DNA of 64,000 nt from Kineosporia aurantiaca JCM 3230 (GTDB lineage Bacteria > Actinomycetota > Actinomycetes > Actinomycetales > Kineosporiaceae), in assembly GCA_000719025.1 (NCBI GenBank), contig JODP01000005.1, positions 186,001 to 250,000 of the forward strand, in the 5' to 3' direction. The position numbers were made by a program, and so were the translations under genes. The notes below the pieces were generated by a model that did not search any database, was not told the DNA's origin, and worked only from the letters and a program-made list of their open reading frames with translations. How positions within the stretch are numbered: the stretch's first letter is position 1; each line of letters opens with the position of its first letter. Shown here piece after piece: positions 34,934-45,433 of this stretch.

Positions 34934-35662
34934 TCACCGGCCGGCGGTCCAGGCCTCGCCGGCGGTGCGCCGACGGCCGGCGCCGGCCACCACCGCCAGC
35001 AGCAGGACCAGCGCCAGGAGCAGCACCGAGCCGGCGTGGCCGTGAACGACCAGGAGCGTTCCGGCCGCGCCGCCGGCGAACATGGCGACGACCGAGACCA
35101 GCCGGCGGCCGAGCCGGCTCTGACCCTTCTGAGCGCTGTCCGAGGTGATGCCGGTCAGGGTCAGGGTGAGGACGGTGGTGGTCAGGTCGGGCACCGCCAG
35201 CGCGCGAGCGGTCGAGTTCTGCAGGCCCATGGCGATCCCGAGCAGGCCGATCAGAACGGCGAGAGTTCCGTCGTGGTAGGGCGTCTCGAAGAACAGGCTG
35301 AGGATCAGGGCAACGGCCACCAGGACGCTCTGGCCGACCGCCGCCCGGAACAGGTGCAGACCACGGTGCCGCCCCCAGGCCTTGGCGATCCCGCCGCCGG
35401 CGTACGCACCGACCAGGAAGGCGGCGATGGACAGCAGCGAGGCCCACCAGATGAACCCGGGCGCACCGCCCAGATCGAACGACAGGAAGACCACATTGCC
35501 GGTCATATTGGCGACGAAGACCCTCCCCAGGGTCAGGTAGCTGAACGCGTCGACCAGACCGGTGACGACGGTCAGCAGGACCAGCAGGCCGGGCAGGGGG
35601 CCGTGCGGATCGTCCGCGCGGGGGCGGAGGGTGTGCCACGCGTCCTGAAGGTGATGCATCAC
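34934..35662 (-). CDS. DUF1275 (YoaK-type) membrane protein
   Basis: 242 residues, about six to seven membrane helices. The opening LLVLLTVVTGLVDAFSYLTLGRVFVANMTGNVVFLSFDLGG is the DUF1275 signature (G-x-x-DA-x-S-Y-x-x-LG-x-x-F-x-x-x-x-TGN). Function of the family is unknown. GTG 35662 with AAGG seven bases upstream, or ATG 35659, are the possible starts. Convergent with the crotonase gene, 4 bp apart. Confidence 0.9.
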   Translation of the reverse strand: MMHHLQDAWHTLRPRADDPHGPLPGLLVLLTVVTGLVDAFSYLTLGRVFVANMTGNVVFLSFDLGGAPGFIWWASLLSIAAFLVGAYAGGGIAKAWGRHRGLHLFRAAVGQSVLVAVALILSLFFETPYHDGTLAVLIGLLGIAMGLQNSTARALAVPDLTTTVLTLTLTGITSDSAQKGQSRLGRRLVSVVAMFAGGAAGTLLVVHGHAGSVLLLALVLLLAVVAGAGRRRTAGEAWTAGR

Positions 35663-35732
35663 CGGATTACCTTCGCGTGATCACCACGATCAGTCCAATA
35701 GCGAGAACCGCTCCTCGAGGAGGACCCCCGGA

Positions 35733-36629
35733 TCACCGCAGCTGCTGCCGGACGAACAACGCCGCCCGGTCCAGGGCCAGCCCGGCCTCGTCCAAAGTGT
35801 CCACGTAGCTCTGGAACACGTGCGGAACCCCGGCCGTGACATCGAGAACCACGTCGACCCCGGCCTCCCGGGCCCGCTCGGCCAGCCGCACCGAGTCGTC
35901 CAAAAGCATTTCGTTCGTGCCGACCTGGAGCAGGATCGGCGGGAACCCGCTCAGGTCGGCCCGGACGGCCGGGGCCAGCAGGGGCTGGTCCGGATCCGCA
36001 CCGCCCAGGTAGAGCCGGCCGTTGGCGGTCATCGAATCCCGGGTGAAGAACGGGTCGGCGCCCTCCTTGGTGACCATCGAGGCGCCGGACCGGGTGTGGT
36101 CCAGGCCGGGCGAGAACGCCACGATCGCGGCCGGCATCGGCAGCCCGGCGTCCCGGGCGGCCAGCGCCGTGGTCACCGTCAGCCCGCCCCCGGCCGAGTC
36201 ACCGGCGAACCCGATTGATGACGCTTGGAGCCCGTTTTCGAGCAGGTCGCGGTAGGCGGCCACACCGTCCTGGATCGCGGCCGGGAAAGGGTTTTCGGGG
36301 GCGAGCCGGTAGTCCAGCGAGATCGCCCGGATGCCAGTGCGCCGAACCAGGTGCGCGGTGAGCGACATCGCGGTCTCGGGCGATCCCAGGGAGAACGATC
36401 CCCCGTGGAAGTACAGGATCGTCCCCGGCCGGGCCTCGGTGAGAGGCTCGACCAGAACGGCCGGACGACCGCCCAGTTCGGTCGGCGTGCGCCGGACGTC
36501 CTCCGGAACCGGGAACATCGCCATCAGCGCGGCGAACCCTTCCCGCATCTCCCCGACCGACCGCGGTCCCGCCACCGACGGCGATCGCCGCAGACCAGCG
36601 TCCAAAATCTGCCGTTGTTGCCAGCTCAT
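35733..36629 (-). CDS. HSL-family alpha/beta hydrolase (esterase/lipase)
   Basis: 298 residues from ATG 36629, with GGAGGACGAGG directly upstream. Hormone-sensitive-lipase features: oxyanion motif YFHGGSFSLGS, nucleophile in GDSAGGG, Asp in LLQVGTNEMLLDDSVRLAE and His in GVPHVFQSYVDTLDEA. Hydrolyses short acyl esters. Divergent from a MarR gene; the operators at 36666-36710 are 37 bp upstream of the start. The apparent longer frame crosses these operators and is not coding. Confidence 0.92.
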   Translation of the reverse strand: MSWQQRQILDAGLRRSPSVAGPRSVGEMREGFAALMAMFPVPEDVRRTPTELGGRPAVLVEPLTEARPGTILYFHGGSFSLGSPETAMSLTAHLVRRTGIRAISLDYRLAPENPFPAAIQDGVAAYRDLLENGLQASSIGFAGDSAGGGLTVTTALAARDAGLPMPAAIVAFSPGLDHTRSGASMVTKEGADPFFTRDSMTANGRLYLGGADPDQPLLAPAVRADLSGFPPILLQVGTNEMLLDDSVRLAERAREAGVDVVLDVTAGVPHVFQSYVDTLDEAGLALDRAALFVRQQLR

Positions 36630-36665
36630 CCTCGTCCTCCCTAAGCACCGGCCGAAGCGCCGAAG

Positions 36666-36710
36666 TACATGCCGTGGCATGTAGAGCTACAATGTATGCC
36701 GTGGCATCTA
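36666..36710. promoter_or_regulatory. Two tandem operator palindromes (MarR/esterase promoter)
   Basis: TACATGCC-GT-GGCATGTA (36666-36683, perfect 8-bp arms) and TGTATGCC-GT-GGCATCTA (36693-36710, imperfect), sharing TATGCCGTGGCAT. Centres are 27 bp apart. The second overlaps the MarR start codon, an arrangement that gives tight autorepression. Confidence 0.7.
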
Positions 36711-37171
36711 CTTCGGCAAGCGCCGGGCCCTTCGCCTTCTTCGACGACCTGGTCCGCTGCGAGACCCGGCTCTACAACGCGCTGGACACGAAACTGCGCG
36801 CCGAGCACGGCCTCGCCGCCTCGCAGTTCGAGTTCCTGCACTACCTGCGCGAGCACCCGGAGGCCCGGGTCATCGAGGTCTCCGGCAATTTCGCCGCGGG
36901 CATCGGCGCGATCAGCAAGGGCATGGACCGGCTCGAGGCCCGCGGCTGGGTCGCCCGCCTGCCCAACCCCGCCGACCGCCGTTCGTCCCTGATCACCCTC
37001 ACCAGCGCCGGCACCGAACTGCTGGTCGCGGCGGAGCGGACCACCCAGGAACTGCTCACCGCGCTCCTCGGCCCCACCCTCTCCCCCGCCCAGCTCGCCG
37101 CGGCCGGAGCGGCGCTGGCCGCGCTTCGCCGGGCGCTGGAGGACGCCCGGGTGGGGATCCCGGTCGGGTGA
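36692..37171 (+). CDS. MarR-family transcriptional regulator
   Basis: 159 residues from ATG 36692; GTG 36701 is possible. Winged HTH (about 45-110): ASQFEFLHYLREHPEARVIEVSGNFAAGIGAISKGMDRLEARGWVARLPNPADRRSSLITLTSAG, with the MarR wing motif DRR. Divergent from the HSL-type esterase with two shared palindromes. A 131-bp gap (37172-37302) separates it from the isocitrate dehydrogenase gene. Confidence 0.92.
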   Translation: MYAVASTSASAGPFAFFDDLVRCETRLYNALDTKLRAEHGLAASQFEFLHYLREHPEARVIEVSGNFAAGIGAISKGMDRLEARGWVARLPNPADRRSSLITLTSAGTELLVAAERTTQELLTALLGPTLSPAQLAAAGAALAALRRALEDARVGIPVG

Positions 37172-37302
37172 TCAGCGGGCAACTGCGACCGACGGCACGC
37201 CTGCCGCCGCACCCAACCCAGGGCTACCGGAATAGGCTCGGGTTCGACCAGGGTCCGCCCAGGTCACCCGAGATGACCGATCCGAGGAACGGAGAGCCAC
37301 CG

Positions 37303-39525
<2,223 letters not shown>

Positions 39526-39530
39526 TCCAC

Positions 39531-39572
39531 CCGGCCCCGCCCCCGGCATCCTCGGGGGCGGGGCCGGGTTTT
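39531..39572 (+). terminator. Rho-independent terminator of icd
   Basis: Perfect 15-bp stem (39531-39545 with 39553-39567), seven-base loop, followed by GTTTTG. It begins five bases after the stop codon of the isocitrate dehydrogenase gene. Confidence 0.9.
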
Positions 39573-39580
39573 GCCTGCGG

Positions 39581-39595
39581 ACTTCATGATGAAGT
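39581..39595. promoter_or_regulatory. Putative MarR operator
   Basis: ACTTCAT-G-ATGAAGT, perfect 7-bp arms around one base, 46 bp upstream of the MarR gene start at 39641 and after the icd terminator. The likely site through which the MarR protein controls itself, idi and the prenyl synthase. Confidence 0.6.
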
Positions 39596-39640
39596 TATTT
39601 TGTTACTGACCTTATGGCCGCGGTGAAGTAGGTTCGGCCC

Positions 39641-40228
39641 ATGGACGACGAAGTGCCCCCGTTCCCCGCAGTCCTGGAACCGGGCCCCCGCTTCGCCGTG
39701 CTGAACGGGCTGAGAACCTACGCGGGCGAGTTCGCGGAGCTGAACCGGCTGACCGCGCGCCGGATGTCGATGCACACCACCGACCTGAACGCCCTGGTCG
39801 AGGTGCTGCACGCGGAGCGGATGGGCGAACCGCTGTCGCCCGCCCGGCTCGCCGAGCACGTCCGGCTGACCTCTGGGGCCACCAACGCCCTGATCAATCG
39901 CTTGGAAAAGGCCGGCCACGTGACCCGCAGCCGCGAGCACACCGATCGGCGGCAGGTCACCCTGCGGGCCACCACGAGCGCCCGCAGCCAGGCCGACGCG
40001 GTCAACGCCCGGCCCGCCCAGGTGCTGGAGGATGCCTTCGGTCGCTTGGATGCGCGGGCGATCAGCACCATGGCCGAGGCGATGGAGGTGCTGACCACCG
40101 CGCTCCGGCAGATCAACGCGGAGCTGGCCGGGGAGCTCCCGACTGGCGCAATCCCGCCGGATCGGCGAGAAAGGTCCTTCGACCAGCCGGACATCCCCAG
40201 CGACCAGCCGACCGAAGGGCTCCCATGA
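39641..40228 (+). CDS. MarR-family transcriptional regulator (first gene of isoprenoid operon)
   Basis: 195 residues. Winged HTH at about 60-125: LSPARLAEHVRLTSGATNALINRLEKAGHVTRSREHTDRRQVTLRAT with the DRR wing. N-terminal extension of about 35 residues. Its stop codon overlaps the idi start (ATGA), so regulator and isoprenoid enzymes are translationally coupled. This links a MarR ligand to prenyl diphosphate supply. No carotenoid or terpene synthase gene follows in the window. Confidence 0.9.
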   Translation: MDDEVPPFPAVLEPGPRFAVLNGLRTYAGEFAELNRLTARRMSMHTTDLNALVEVLHAERMGEPLSPARLAEHVRLTSGATNALINRLEKAGHVTRSREHTDRRQVTLRATTSARSQADAVNARPAQVLEDAFGRLDARAISTMAEAMEVLTTALRQINAELAGELPTGAIPPDRRERSFDQPDIPSDQPTEGLP

Positions 40229-40827
40229 CGGTGACCGATCCGCCCGAGGTGGAGGACCAGGTCGTGCTGCTCGACCAGCAGGACGCGCCGTGCGGCACCG
40301 CGGACCGGCTCACCGTTCACGGACCCCACACGCCCCTGCACCTGGCCTTCTCGCTGCACCTGCTGGACCGGGCCGGGCGCACCCTGCTCACCCGGCGCGC
40401 GCTGTCGAAGAAGACCTGGCCGGGGGTCTGGACGAACACCTGCTGCGGTCACCCCCGGCCCGGCGAGGAGATCCGGGCGGCGGTCGTCCGCCGGACCCGC
40501 GAGGAACTCGGCCTCGATCTTCCGGCCGCGGACGTCCAGCTGGTCGTACCGTCGTTCCGCTACCGGGCGGTGGACGCCAGTGGCATCGTCGAGCACGAGG
40601 TGTGCCCGGTGCACGTGGCCGTCGCCGACCGGCCGCCGGTCCCCGAGCCCGATCCGGCCGAGGTGGCCGAGCATGTCTGGGTAGCCTGGCCCGATCTTTA
40701 CCAGGCGGTGCGGCGGGCACCTTTCGCTTTCAGTCCGTGGCTGGTTCTGCAGATGGACGCACTGGGCCCGGACATCGGGCGACTCACCGGTGCGCCAGGT
40801 GACCGAAGAGATGGGACGGCTCCGTGA
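40225..40827 (+). CDS. idi: Isopentenyl-diphosphate delta-isomerase, type I
   Basis: 200 residues of the Nudix-fold type I isomerase. Active-site Cys in NTCCGHPRPGEE (Cys73/74), metal-binding Glu/His in EEIRAAVVRRTREELGL and catalytic Glu in EHEVCPVHVA. Converts IPP to DMAPP. The gene overlaps marR by four bases at its start and the prenyl synthase gene by four bases at its end (GTGA), so the three are one coupled operon. Confidence 0.95.
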   Translation: MTVTDPPEVEDQVVLLDQQDAPCGTADRLTVHGPHTPLHLAFSLHLLDRAGRTLLTRRALSKKTWPGVWTNTCCGHPRPGEEIRAAVVRRTREELGLDLPAADVQLVVPSFRYRAVDASGIVEHEVCPVHVAVADRPPVPEPDPAEVAEHVWVAWPDLYQAVRRAPFAFSPWLVLQMDALGPDIGRLTGAPGDRRDGTAP

Positions 40828-41927
40828 CCCTGGTTCCCGCACCCCCGCACCTCGGCCTGCAGGCGCATCTGCGCACGGTCGAGGATCTGCTCCTGGAACG
40901 GCTGAGCGGTCTGGGCCGGCAGTGGCGCCACGGCGCCCGGACCACCGACTTCGTGCTCGGCCCGGAGGACGTCCCGGAACTGCTGGGCACCCTGGTGAAG
41001 TCCGGCGGCAAGCGACTGCGGCCGCAGATGTGCTGGTGGGGCTGGGTCGCGTCGGGAGCGTACGACCGGCACGCCGACCCCTCGCCGGTCGTGGACCTGT
41101 CCGCGGCGGTGGAACTGCTGCACGCCTTCGGGCTGGCCCAGGACGACGTGATGGACGAGTCGGTGCTGCGCCGCGGCCTGCCCACGGTGCACGTGGTGGC
41201 GGCCGGGCGGCATCGGGCGGCCGGTGCGACGGGCGACGCGAATCGCTACGGCGAGAGCATTGCGGTGCTGGCCGGAGACCTGGCCCACGCCGAGGCGAAC
41301 GCCCTGGTGGCCGGGCTGAGTGAGCCGGTGCGCTCGCTCTGGTGGCGGATGAGCATCGAACTGGTGCGCGGTCAGGCCCGGGATCTGAGCGCGGCCGCGC
41401 ACGGCGGCGGGGCCGGGGGCGAGGCGGTGGCCCGGGCCCTGGAAGTGGCGCACGCCAAGTCCGGGGCCTACACCGTGCAGCGCCCTCTGGAACTGGGGGC
41501 CCTGGCCGGAGGCGCCCCGCCCGACGTGGTGCAGGCGCTGAGCCGGTTCGGCCAGCTCATCGGCGAGGCGTTCGCCCTGCGGGACGATCTGCTGGGGGTC
41601 TGGGGTGATCCGGACGTGACCGGCAAGCCCAGTTCGGACGACCTCGCGGCGGGTAAGGCGACCGTGCTGCTCGCCCTGGCCGAGCAGCGCTGCACCGGCC
41701 CGGCGCAGGACGCGGTGACCCGGATGCGCTGTCATCGCCACGACGACCAGGACGTGACGGTCGTGCGGGAGGCCATGGTGGACACCGGCGTGCGGGACGA
41801 CGTGGAGCAGCGGATCACCCGGGCCGTCCAGCAGGGGCGCGCGATCCTGCGGGACGCGGCCCTGCCGATCACCGCGGTCGAGGGACTGGAGGCGATCACC
41901 GAGCGGATCGCCTGGCGCCGCTCCTGA
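40824..41927 (+). CDS. Polyprenyl diphosphate synthase (GGPP synthase-like)
   Basis: 367 residues. IPP-binding GGKRLRP (61-67), first aspartate-rich motif DDVMDE (about 107-112) and second motif DDLLGVWGD with the following KPSSDDLAAGKATVLLA are all present. The DDxxD with two-residue spacing and the length fit geranylgeranyl or farnesyl synthases of actinomycetes; chain length cannot be assigned. GTG start overlapping idi. Idi next door supplies DMAPP primer. Convergent with a small ORF after a 4-bp gap. Confidence 0.93.
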   Translation: MTLVPAPPHLGLQAHLRTVEDLLLERLSGLGRQWRHGARTTDFVLGPEDVPELLGTLVKSGGKRLRPQMCWWGWVASGAYDRHADPSPVVDLSAAVELLHAFGLAQDDVMDESVLRRGLPTVHVVAAGRHRAAGATGDANRYGESIAVLAGDLAHAEANALVAGLSEPVRSLWWRMSIELVRGQARDLSAAAHGGGAGGEAVARALEVAHAKSGAYTVQRPLELGALAGGAPPDVVQALSRFGQLIGEAFALRDDLLGVWGDPDVTGKPSSDDLAAGKATVLLALAEQRCTGPAQDAVTRMRCHRHDDQDVTVVREAMVDTGVRDDVEQRITRAVQQGRAILRDAALPITAVEGLEAITERIAWRRS

Positions 41928-41931
41928 ACCC

Positions 41932-42189
41932 TTACCAGTGCAGCAGATACAGCTTTCGGGGTAGGCCCGGATCCACCCAGACCGACTTCACCCCGGCAAT
42001 GCTCAGCGCTGCCTCCCGGGCCCGGGTGCGCAGGCTCAGGTCGGCGACGCTGTCCAGGGTCAGGGTGGTGCAGATGCGCCCGGACAGCAGCCACAGCTCC
42101 TGAGCCCCGGTCAGCCGGAAGCCGAGACGCTGCATGGACACGAGGATCTCCTCCGGCGTGATCGCGGCCGGATTCAGCAGTCTCATCAT
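41932..42189 (-). CDS. Small hypothetical protein, 85 aa
   Basis: 85 residues, MMRLLNPAAITPEEILVSMQ...LPRKLYLLHW. I do not recognise a family. It contains a strongly predicted amphipathic N-terminus (TPEEILVSMQRLGFRL) and a beta-rich C-terminal part with VKSVWVDPGLPRKLYLL. Coding is supported by the codon bias of the frame (GC-rich third positions) and by filling the space up to the prenyl synthase gene. No neighbour links it to a pathway. The upstream region is the repeat array 42281-42418. Confidence 0.6.
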   Translation of the reverse strand: MMRLLNPAAITPEEILVSMQRLGFRLTGAQELWLLSGRICTTLTLDSVADLSLRTRAREAALSIAGVKSVWVDPGLPRKLYLLHW

Positions 42190-42559
42190 CGTTCCCCCCG
42201 GAGATGACCTGTCCTCCGGTCAATCTGCCAGGCCCGCACCGCGCCCGCAGCCCATACCCAGAGGTAGCCCCCAATTCTCCGTGATCATGGACTTTTACCC
42301 CCGTGATCATGGACCACTCTCCATGATCACGGGGGAACTTCTCCATGATCACGGGGGAACTTCTCCATGATCACGGGGGAACTTCTTCATGATCACGAGG
42401 GCGGTTGTGCATGATCACGGGGATCTTGGCGGGGGTGGGCCGTTCGGGGGTGGGGCGGGGCGGGGGATCAACTTGCCGGGGCGAGGGGGCGATGTTGCTG
42501 CCAAGAGGACCGGGGGATTCGGGGGTGCGGGGTTTGAGCACGATGGTTGCGGGGCTCGC
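42190..42559. other. 370-bp intergenic region with 22-bp-period repeat array
   Basis: Holds seven copies of CATGATCAC or its complement (42281-42418, separate entry) and GC-rich DNA up to the GGDEF start. The open frame that continues through the array (from 42389) encodes low-complexity Gly/Pro sequence and is not supported as coding. Confidence 0.7.
42281..42418. repeat. 22-bp-period array of CATGATCAC units (2 inverted + 5 direct)
   Basis: GTGATCATG at 42281 and 42303, then CATGATCAC at 42322, 42344, 42366, 42388 and 42410: exactly 22 bp apart within each orientation, and two opposing orientations meeting at about 42316. The most regular unit (42322-42387) reads CATGATCACGGGGGAACTTC plus TC. 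The 22-bp step (two helical turns) puts all copies on one DNA face. Related repeats recur at 52338-52401. Confidence 0.9.
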
Positions 42560-43546
42560 GTGGCGGTGACCGCGGCCGAGACCAGCGCGCGGCGGGCCAT
42601 GCTGGTCTGTCGGATCGGCGCCGAGCTGCTCGACTGCCCGGACACCGACGCGTCCCGGATGCGGCAGGCCGGGTGGACGGCGATGCGTGACCTGGTGGAG
42701 GAGACACCGCGGTTACGGGCGGTGCGGCTGGCCGTGACCGCTGACGGTTTCGGGCTGGGCCCCTGGCTCGGCGACTTCCCCCGGCGACCGGCGTCCATCG
42801 TTCTGCCCGACCGCTCCACCAGCCTGAGCGCGGACCTCCCGGCCGTTCACGACGTCCTCAACTCCGCGGCCGGCGAGCCCTGCACCTGGCTGATGATCCA
42901 TTACCCGCACGTCGCCCCGGAGGTGACGATGGCCCTGGGGCATCCCGGCGAACTGGATCTCGAGGTGGTGCTGACCGCGCGCAGCATCCTCAACCAGGTG
43001 ATGCTGGCCTACCGCACCAGCCTGCTGCACGAGGAGCTGCACGAGCTGTCGGTCACCGACGCGCTGACCCAGCTGGCCAATCGGCAGTCCTTCACCGAGG
43101 ACCTGCACGCGGCGCTGGACCGGACCGGGGACGCGGCCCTGCTGCTGCTCGACCTGGACGACTTCACCGCCGTGAACGACGCCTGCGGCCAGGCCGTCGG
43201 GGACGCCCTGCTGGTCCGGGTGGCCGACGCGCTGCGCGAGATCGTCCGGGGCAGCGACGTGGTGGCCCGGCTGGGCGGTGACGAATTCGCCGTCCTGCTA
43301 CCCGGAATCGACACCGAGGCGGCCTTCCGGATCGCCGAGCGCACCGTCTTCGCCGTCTCCACCCTGCCGGTCGACGCGGCCGGGGAGCTCTCGATCGGGG
43401 CCGGGATCGGGGTGGTCGGGGTCGAGCCCGGGATCGATCTGCAGACCCTGCTGATGCGGGCCGACCAGGCGATGAAGATGGCCAAGGGACGCGGGCGCGG
43501 GCAGGTCCAGGTCTGGCGGCCGGGCCTTTCACCGACCACCTCCTGA
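42560..43546 (+). CDS. GGDEF diguanylate cyclase with unrecognised N-terminal domain
   Basis: About 328 residues from GTG 42560 (GTG 42566 also possible). Residues 1 to about 150 form an unrecognised, possibly GAF-like sensor (RAMLVCRIGAELLDCPD...). The GGDEF domain begins LSVTDALTQLANRQSFTEDL and holds RLGGDEFAVLLPG (about 238) with an intact inhibitory site RGSD five residues before it, so it is probably a product-inhibited active cyclase. No membrane helix. Upstream lies the 22-bp repeat array. Confidence 0.88.
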   Translation: MAVTAAETSARRAMLVCRIGAELLDCPDTDASRMRQAGWTAMRDLVEETPRLRAVRLAVTADGFGLGPWLGDFPRRPASIVLPDRSTSLSADLPAVHDVLNSAAGEPCTWLMIHYPHVAPEVTMALGHPGELDLEVVLTARSILNQVMLAYRTSLLHEELHELSVTDALTQLANRQSFTEDLHAALDRTGDAALLLLDLDDFTAVNDACGQAVGDALLVRVADALREIVRGSDVVARLGGDEFAVLLPGIDTEAAFRIAERTVFAVSTLPVDAAGELSIGAGIGVVGVEPGIDLQTLLMRADQAMKMAKGRGRGQVQVWRPGLSPTTS

Positions 43547-43577
43547 ACCCGCCACCGCGCCGGATAGGCTCACTTCG

Positions 43578-44093
43578 ATGGACGGTGAACACCAGATCGC
43601 CCCGGAGTCGCCGTTCGCGCTGCTCTCGGACGACGAGACGCGGGCCTGGTACGCCTACATGAAGGTGCAGCTGCGCCTGCAGTACGAGATGAACCGGCAG
43701 CTGCGGGTGGAACACGGGCTCTCGCTGGCCGACTTCGACATCCTGGTCGCCCTGATCAGCGACGAGAACGCCACCCTGACCATGTCCGGCCTGGCCACCC
43801 GGATCGGCTGGGAACGCAGCCGGGTCAGCCACCAGGTCCGGCGGATGACCGAACGCGGCCTGCTCGCGGTCACCACCGGCGCGGCCGACCGCCGGGCCAC
43901 CGCGGTGTCGCTGACCGACGCCGGCCGCACCGCCCTGGCCGAGGCCTCCCCCGGTCACATCGCCATGGTGCGAAGAGTCTTCCTGGGCGCCCTGGACCCA
44001 CCCCGGCTGCGCGAACTCTCGGTCTCGCTGGAGCAGATCTACGAGGTGCTGATCGAGCACGGCACGCTACCGCGCCCGGTCGACCACCCCTAG
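43578..44093 (+). CDS. MarR-family transcriptional regulator
   Basis: 171 residues. Winged HTH (about 50-115) with LSLADFDILVALISDENATLTMSGLATRIGWERSRVSHQVRRMTERGLLAVTTGAADRRATAVSLTDAG; DRR wing present. The N-terminal helix YAYMKVQLRLQYEMNRQLRVEHGLS is typical. 31 bp after the GGDEF gene and 3'-overlapping the convergent SDR gene by 27 bp. It could regulate the SDR (palindromes at 45056-45093) but is not adjacent to that promoter. Confidence 0.92.
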   Translation: MDGEHQIAPESPFALLSDDETRAWYAYMKVQLRLQYEMNRQLRVEHGLSLADFDILVALISDENATLTMSGLATRIGWERSRVSHQVRRMTERGLLAVTTGAADRRATAVSLTDAGRTALAEASPGHIAMVRRVFLGALDPPRLRELSVSLEQIYEVLIEHGTLPRPVDHP

Positions 44094-45032
44094 CGCCTCG
44101 CTCAGCTCCCACAAGCGGCCGGCCGACTCGGGGTCGATCGAGGCCGAGCACGCGTCGGAGGGAATGCGGTCCGGTGTGAGCGGGCGGACCGTGTCGTCCA
44201 GAACCGCAATGTCGTTGTCCTTCAGATAGACGCCGCCGATGCCCTTGAGCAGCGGACTCGCCGCGGCGAACACGATCGTGGACGCACCCTGCGTCACGGT
44301 CTTCTTCCCGGCCACCGGGTCGATGATCGGCCGGCCGGAGGCGTCGATCAGCCCTTGGGCCCGCAGGGATTCCCGCCCGGCGCCGTCGTTGAGCGTGGTC
44401 CCGACGACCACTCCGGGGTGGACGGCGTATCCCCGGATCCCGTCCGCCGCCCATCGCCGGTCGAGCTCGACGGCGAACAGCACGTTGGCCCGTTTGGTCT
44501 GCGCGTAAGCGGCCCCCGGGTGGTAATTGTGGACGAAGTTGGGCTCGTCCCAGCGGATCTCACCGAACCGGTGGGCGCCGGACGACACATTGACCACCCG
44601 GGCTCCGCCGGCGGCACCGGCGGCGCGCAGGGCCGGCCGGAGCGCGAGGGTGAGCCGGAAGTGGCCGAGATGGCCGGTGGAGAACTGGGCCTCGTTGCCG
44701 CGGCCGTCCCGCCGCACCTCCCCGGGCGCCGGGATGCCGGCGTTATTGATCAGAACATCCAGTGGGCGGCCGGTTTCCCGCCAGCGGGCGGCGAAGGCGT
44801 CGATCGAGTCCGGATCCATCAGGTCCAGCCGGTCCGGCGGCCCGGCGCTGCGCGAGACCACCGTCACCGACGCACCGGCCCGGGTCAGGGCCCGGGCGCT
44901 CTCCCGGCCGAGCCCGGATCCCCCGCCGGTGACGATCACGTGCTTGCCGGTCAGGTCGAGGCCGGCGAGAACCTCGTCGGCAGTGGCGGCCGGGCCGAAG
45001 CCGGAGCCGAGGGGATGCTGGTGGTGCGTCAT
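44067..45032 (-). CDS. Short-chain dehydrogenase/reductase (retinol dehydrogenase-like)
   Basis: 321 residues. Rossmann motif VIVTGGGSGLGRESARALTRAGA, NNAG in LDVLINNAGIPAPG, catalytic Ser in RVVNVSSGAHRFGEIRW and Tyr/Lys in YAQTKRANVLFAVEL, followed by GIRGYAVHPGVVVGT. Resembles the oxidoreductases often annotated as WW-domain or retinol dehydrogenase-like. Its promoter region contains two CGGAAC-type palindromes. Overlaps the MarR gene tail to tail. Confidence 0.93.
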   Translation of the reverse strand: MTHHQHPLGSGFGPAATADEVLAGLDLTGKHVIVTGGGSGLGRESARALTRAGASVTVVSRSAGPPDRLDLMDPDSIDAFAARWRETGRPLDVLINNAGIPAPGEVRRDGRGNEAQFSTGHLGHFRLTLALRPALRAAGAAGGARVVNVSSGAHRFGEIRWDEPNFVHNYHPGAAYAQTKRANVLFAVELDRRWAADGIRGYAVHPGVVVGTTLNDGAGRESLRAQGLIDASGRPIIDPVAGKKTVTQGASTIVFAAASPLLKGIGGVYLKDNDIAVLDDTVRPLTPDRIPSDACSASIDPESAGRLWELSEALGVVDRAR

Positions 45033-45433
45033 GGCGGGCCTCCGGTGCGGTTAAACGGAACAATGATCCGCAAATATACGGAACGTTGTTCCGACACGCC
45101 AGGGCGGGGTGGGCGACGAGCGCCGAGGCGAATGTCCCAAAAGGTCGGCAAAACGACAGACGATGAGTACGATCTAGCTCGTGCCATCGATGCCGGATGT
45201 CTGGCCCCGCCCTGGGCACATCCGACAACACCGGCAATAACGGGCAATACAGTGGCAACACAGCGGACCCGTCCGGGTAACCCCCCGAGGGACGGGACGC
45301 GGCACGATAGGTTTTTGACTGGTCTCCCCCGCCCGGGTCGTCAGCTCTGCTAGCGCACGGCGAAAAGCCCCAAGAACCGTGCCCGATGAAAGTTCCAGGA
45401 CAACACCGGCTGCTGACAGACGGGAAATCATTG
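45033..45433. other. Divergent intergenic region upstream of the SDR
   Basis: About 400 bp without a convincing gene. It contains the SDR-side palindromes (45056-45093) and AT-richer DNA (about 45155-45180). The start of the next gene could lie at 45386 or 45434. Nothing else identifiable. Confidence 0.6.
45056..45093. promoter_or_regulatory. Two CGGAAC palindromes upstream of the SDR
   Basis: CGGAAC-AAT-GATCCG (45056-45070, one mismatch) and CGGAAC-GTT-GTTCCG (45079-45093, perfect). Centres 23 bp apart, 24-61 bp upstream of the SDR start. Typical of TetR/MarR operators; the regulator is uncertain because the nearest (MarR, 43578) is convergent at the other end of the SDR gene. Confidence 0.6.

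Noticed and set aside
42281..42418. Possible CRISPR array
   Set aside because: The 22-bp units are contiguous near-copies with no variable spacers, orientation switches inside the array, and no cas genes are nearby.
42389..42559. N-terminal extension of the GGDEF gene through the repeat array
   Set aside because: Would encode repeated His/Asp and Gly-rich low-complexity sequence over the repeats; GTG 42560 gives a sensible N-terminus.
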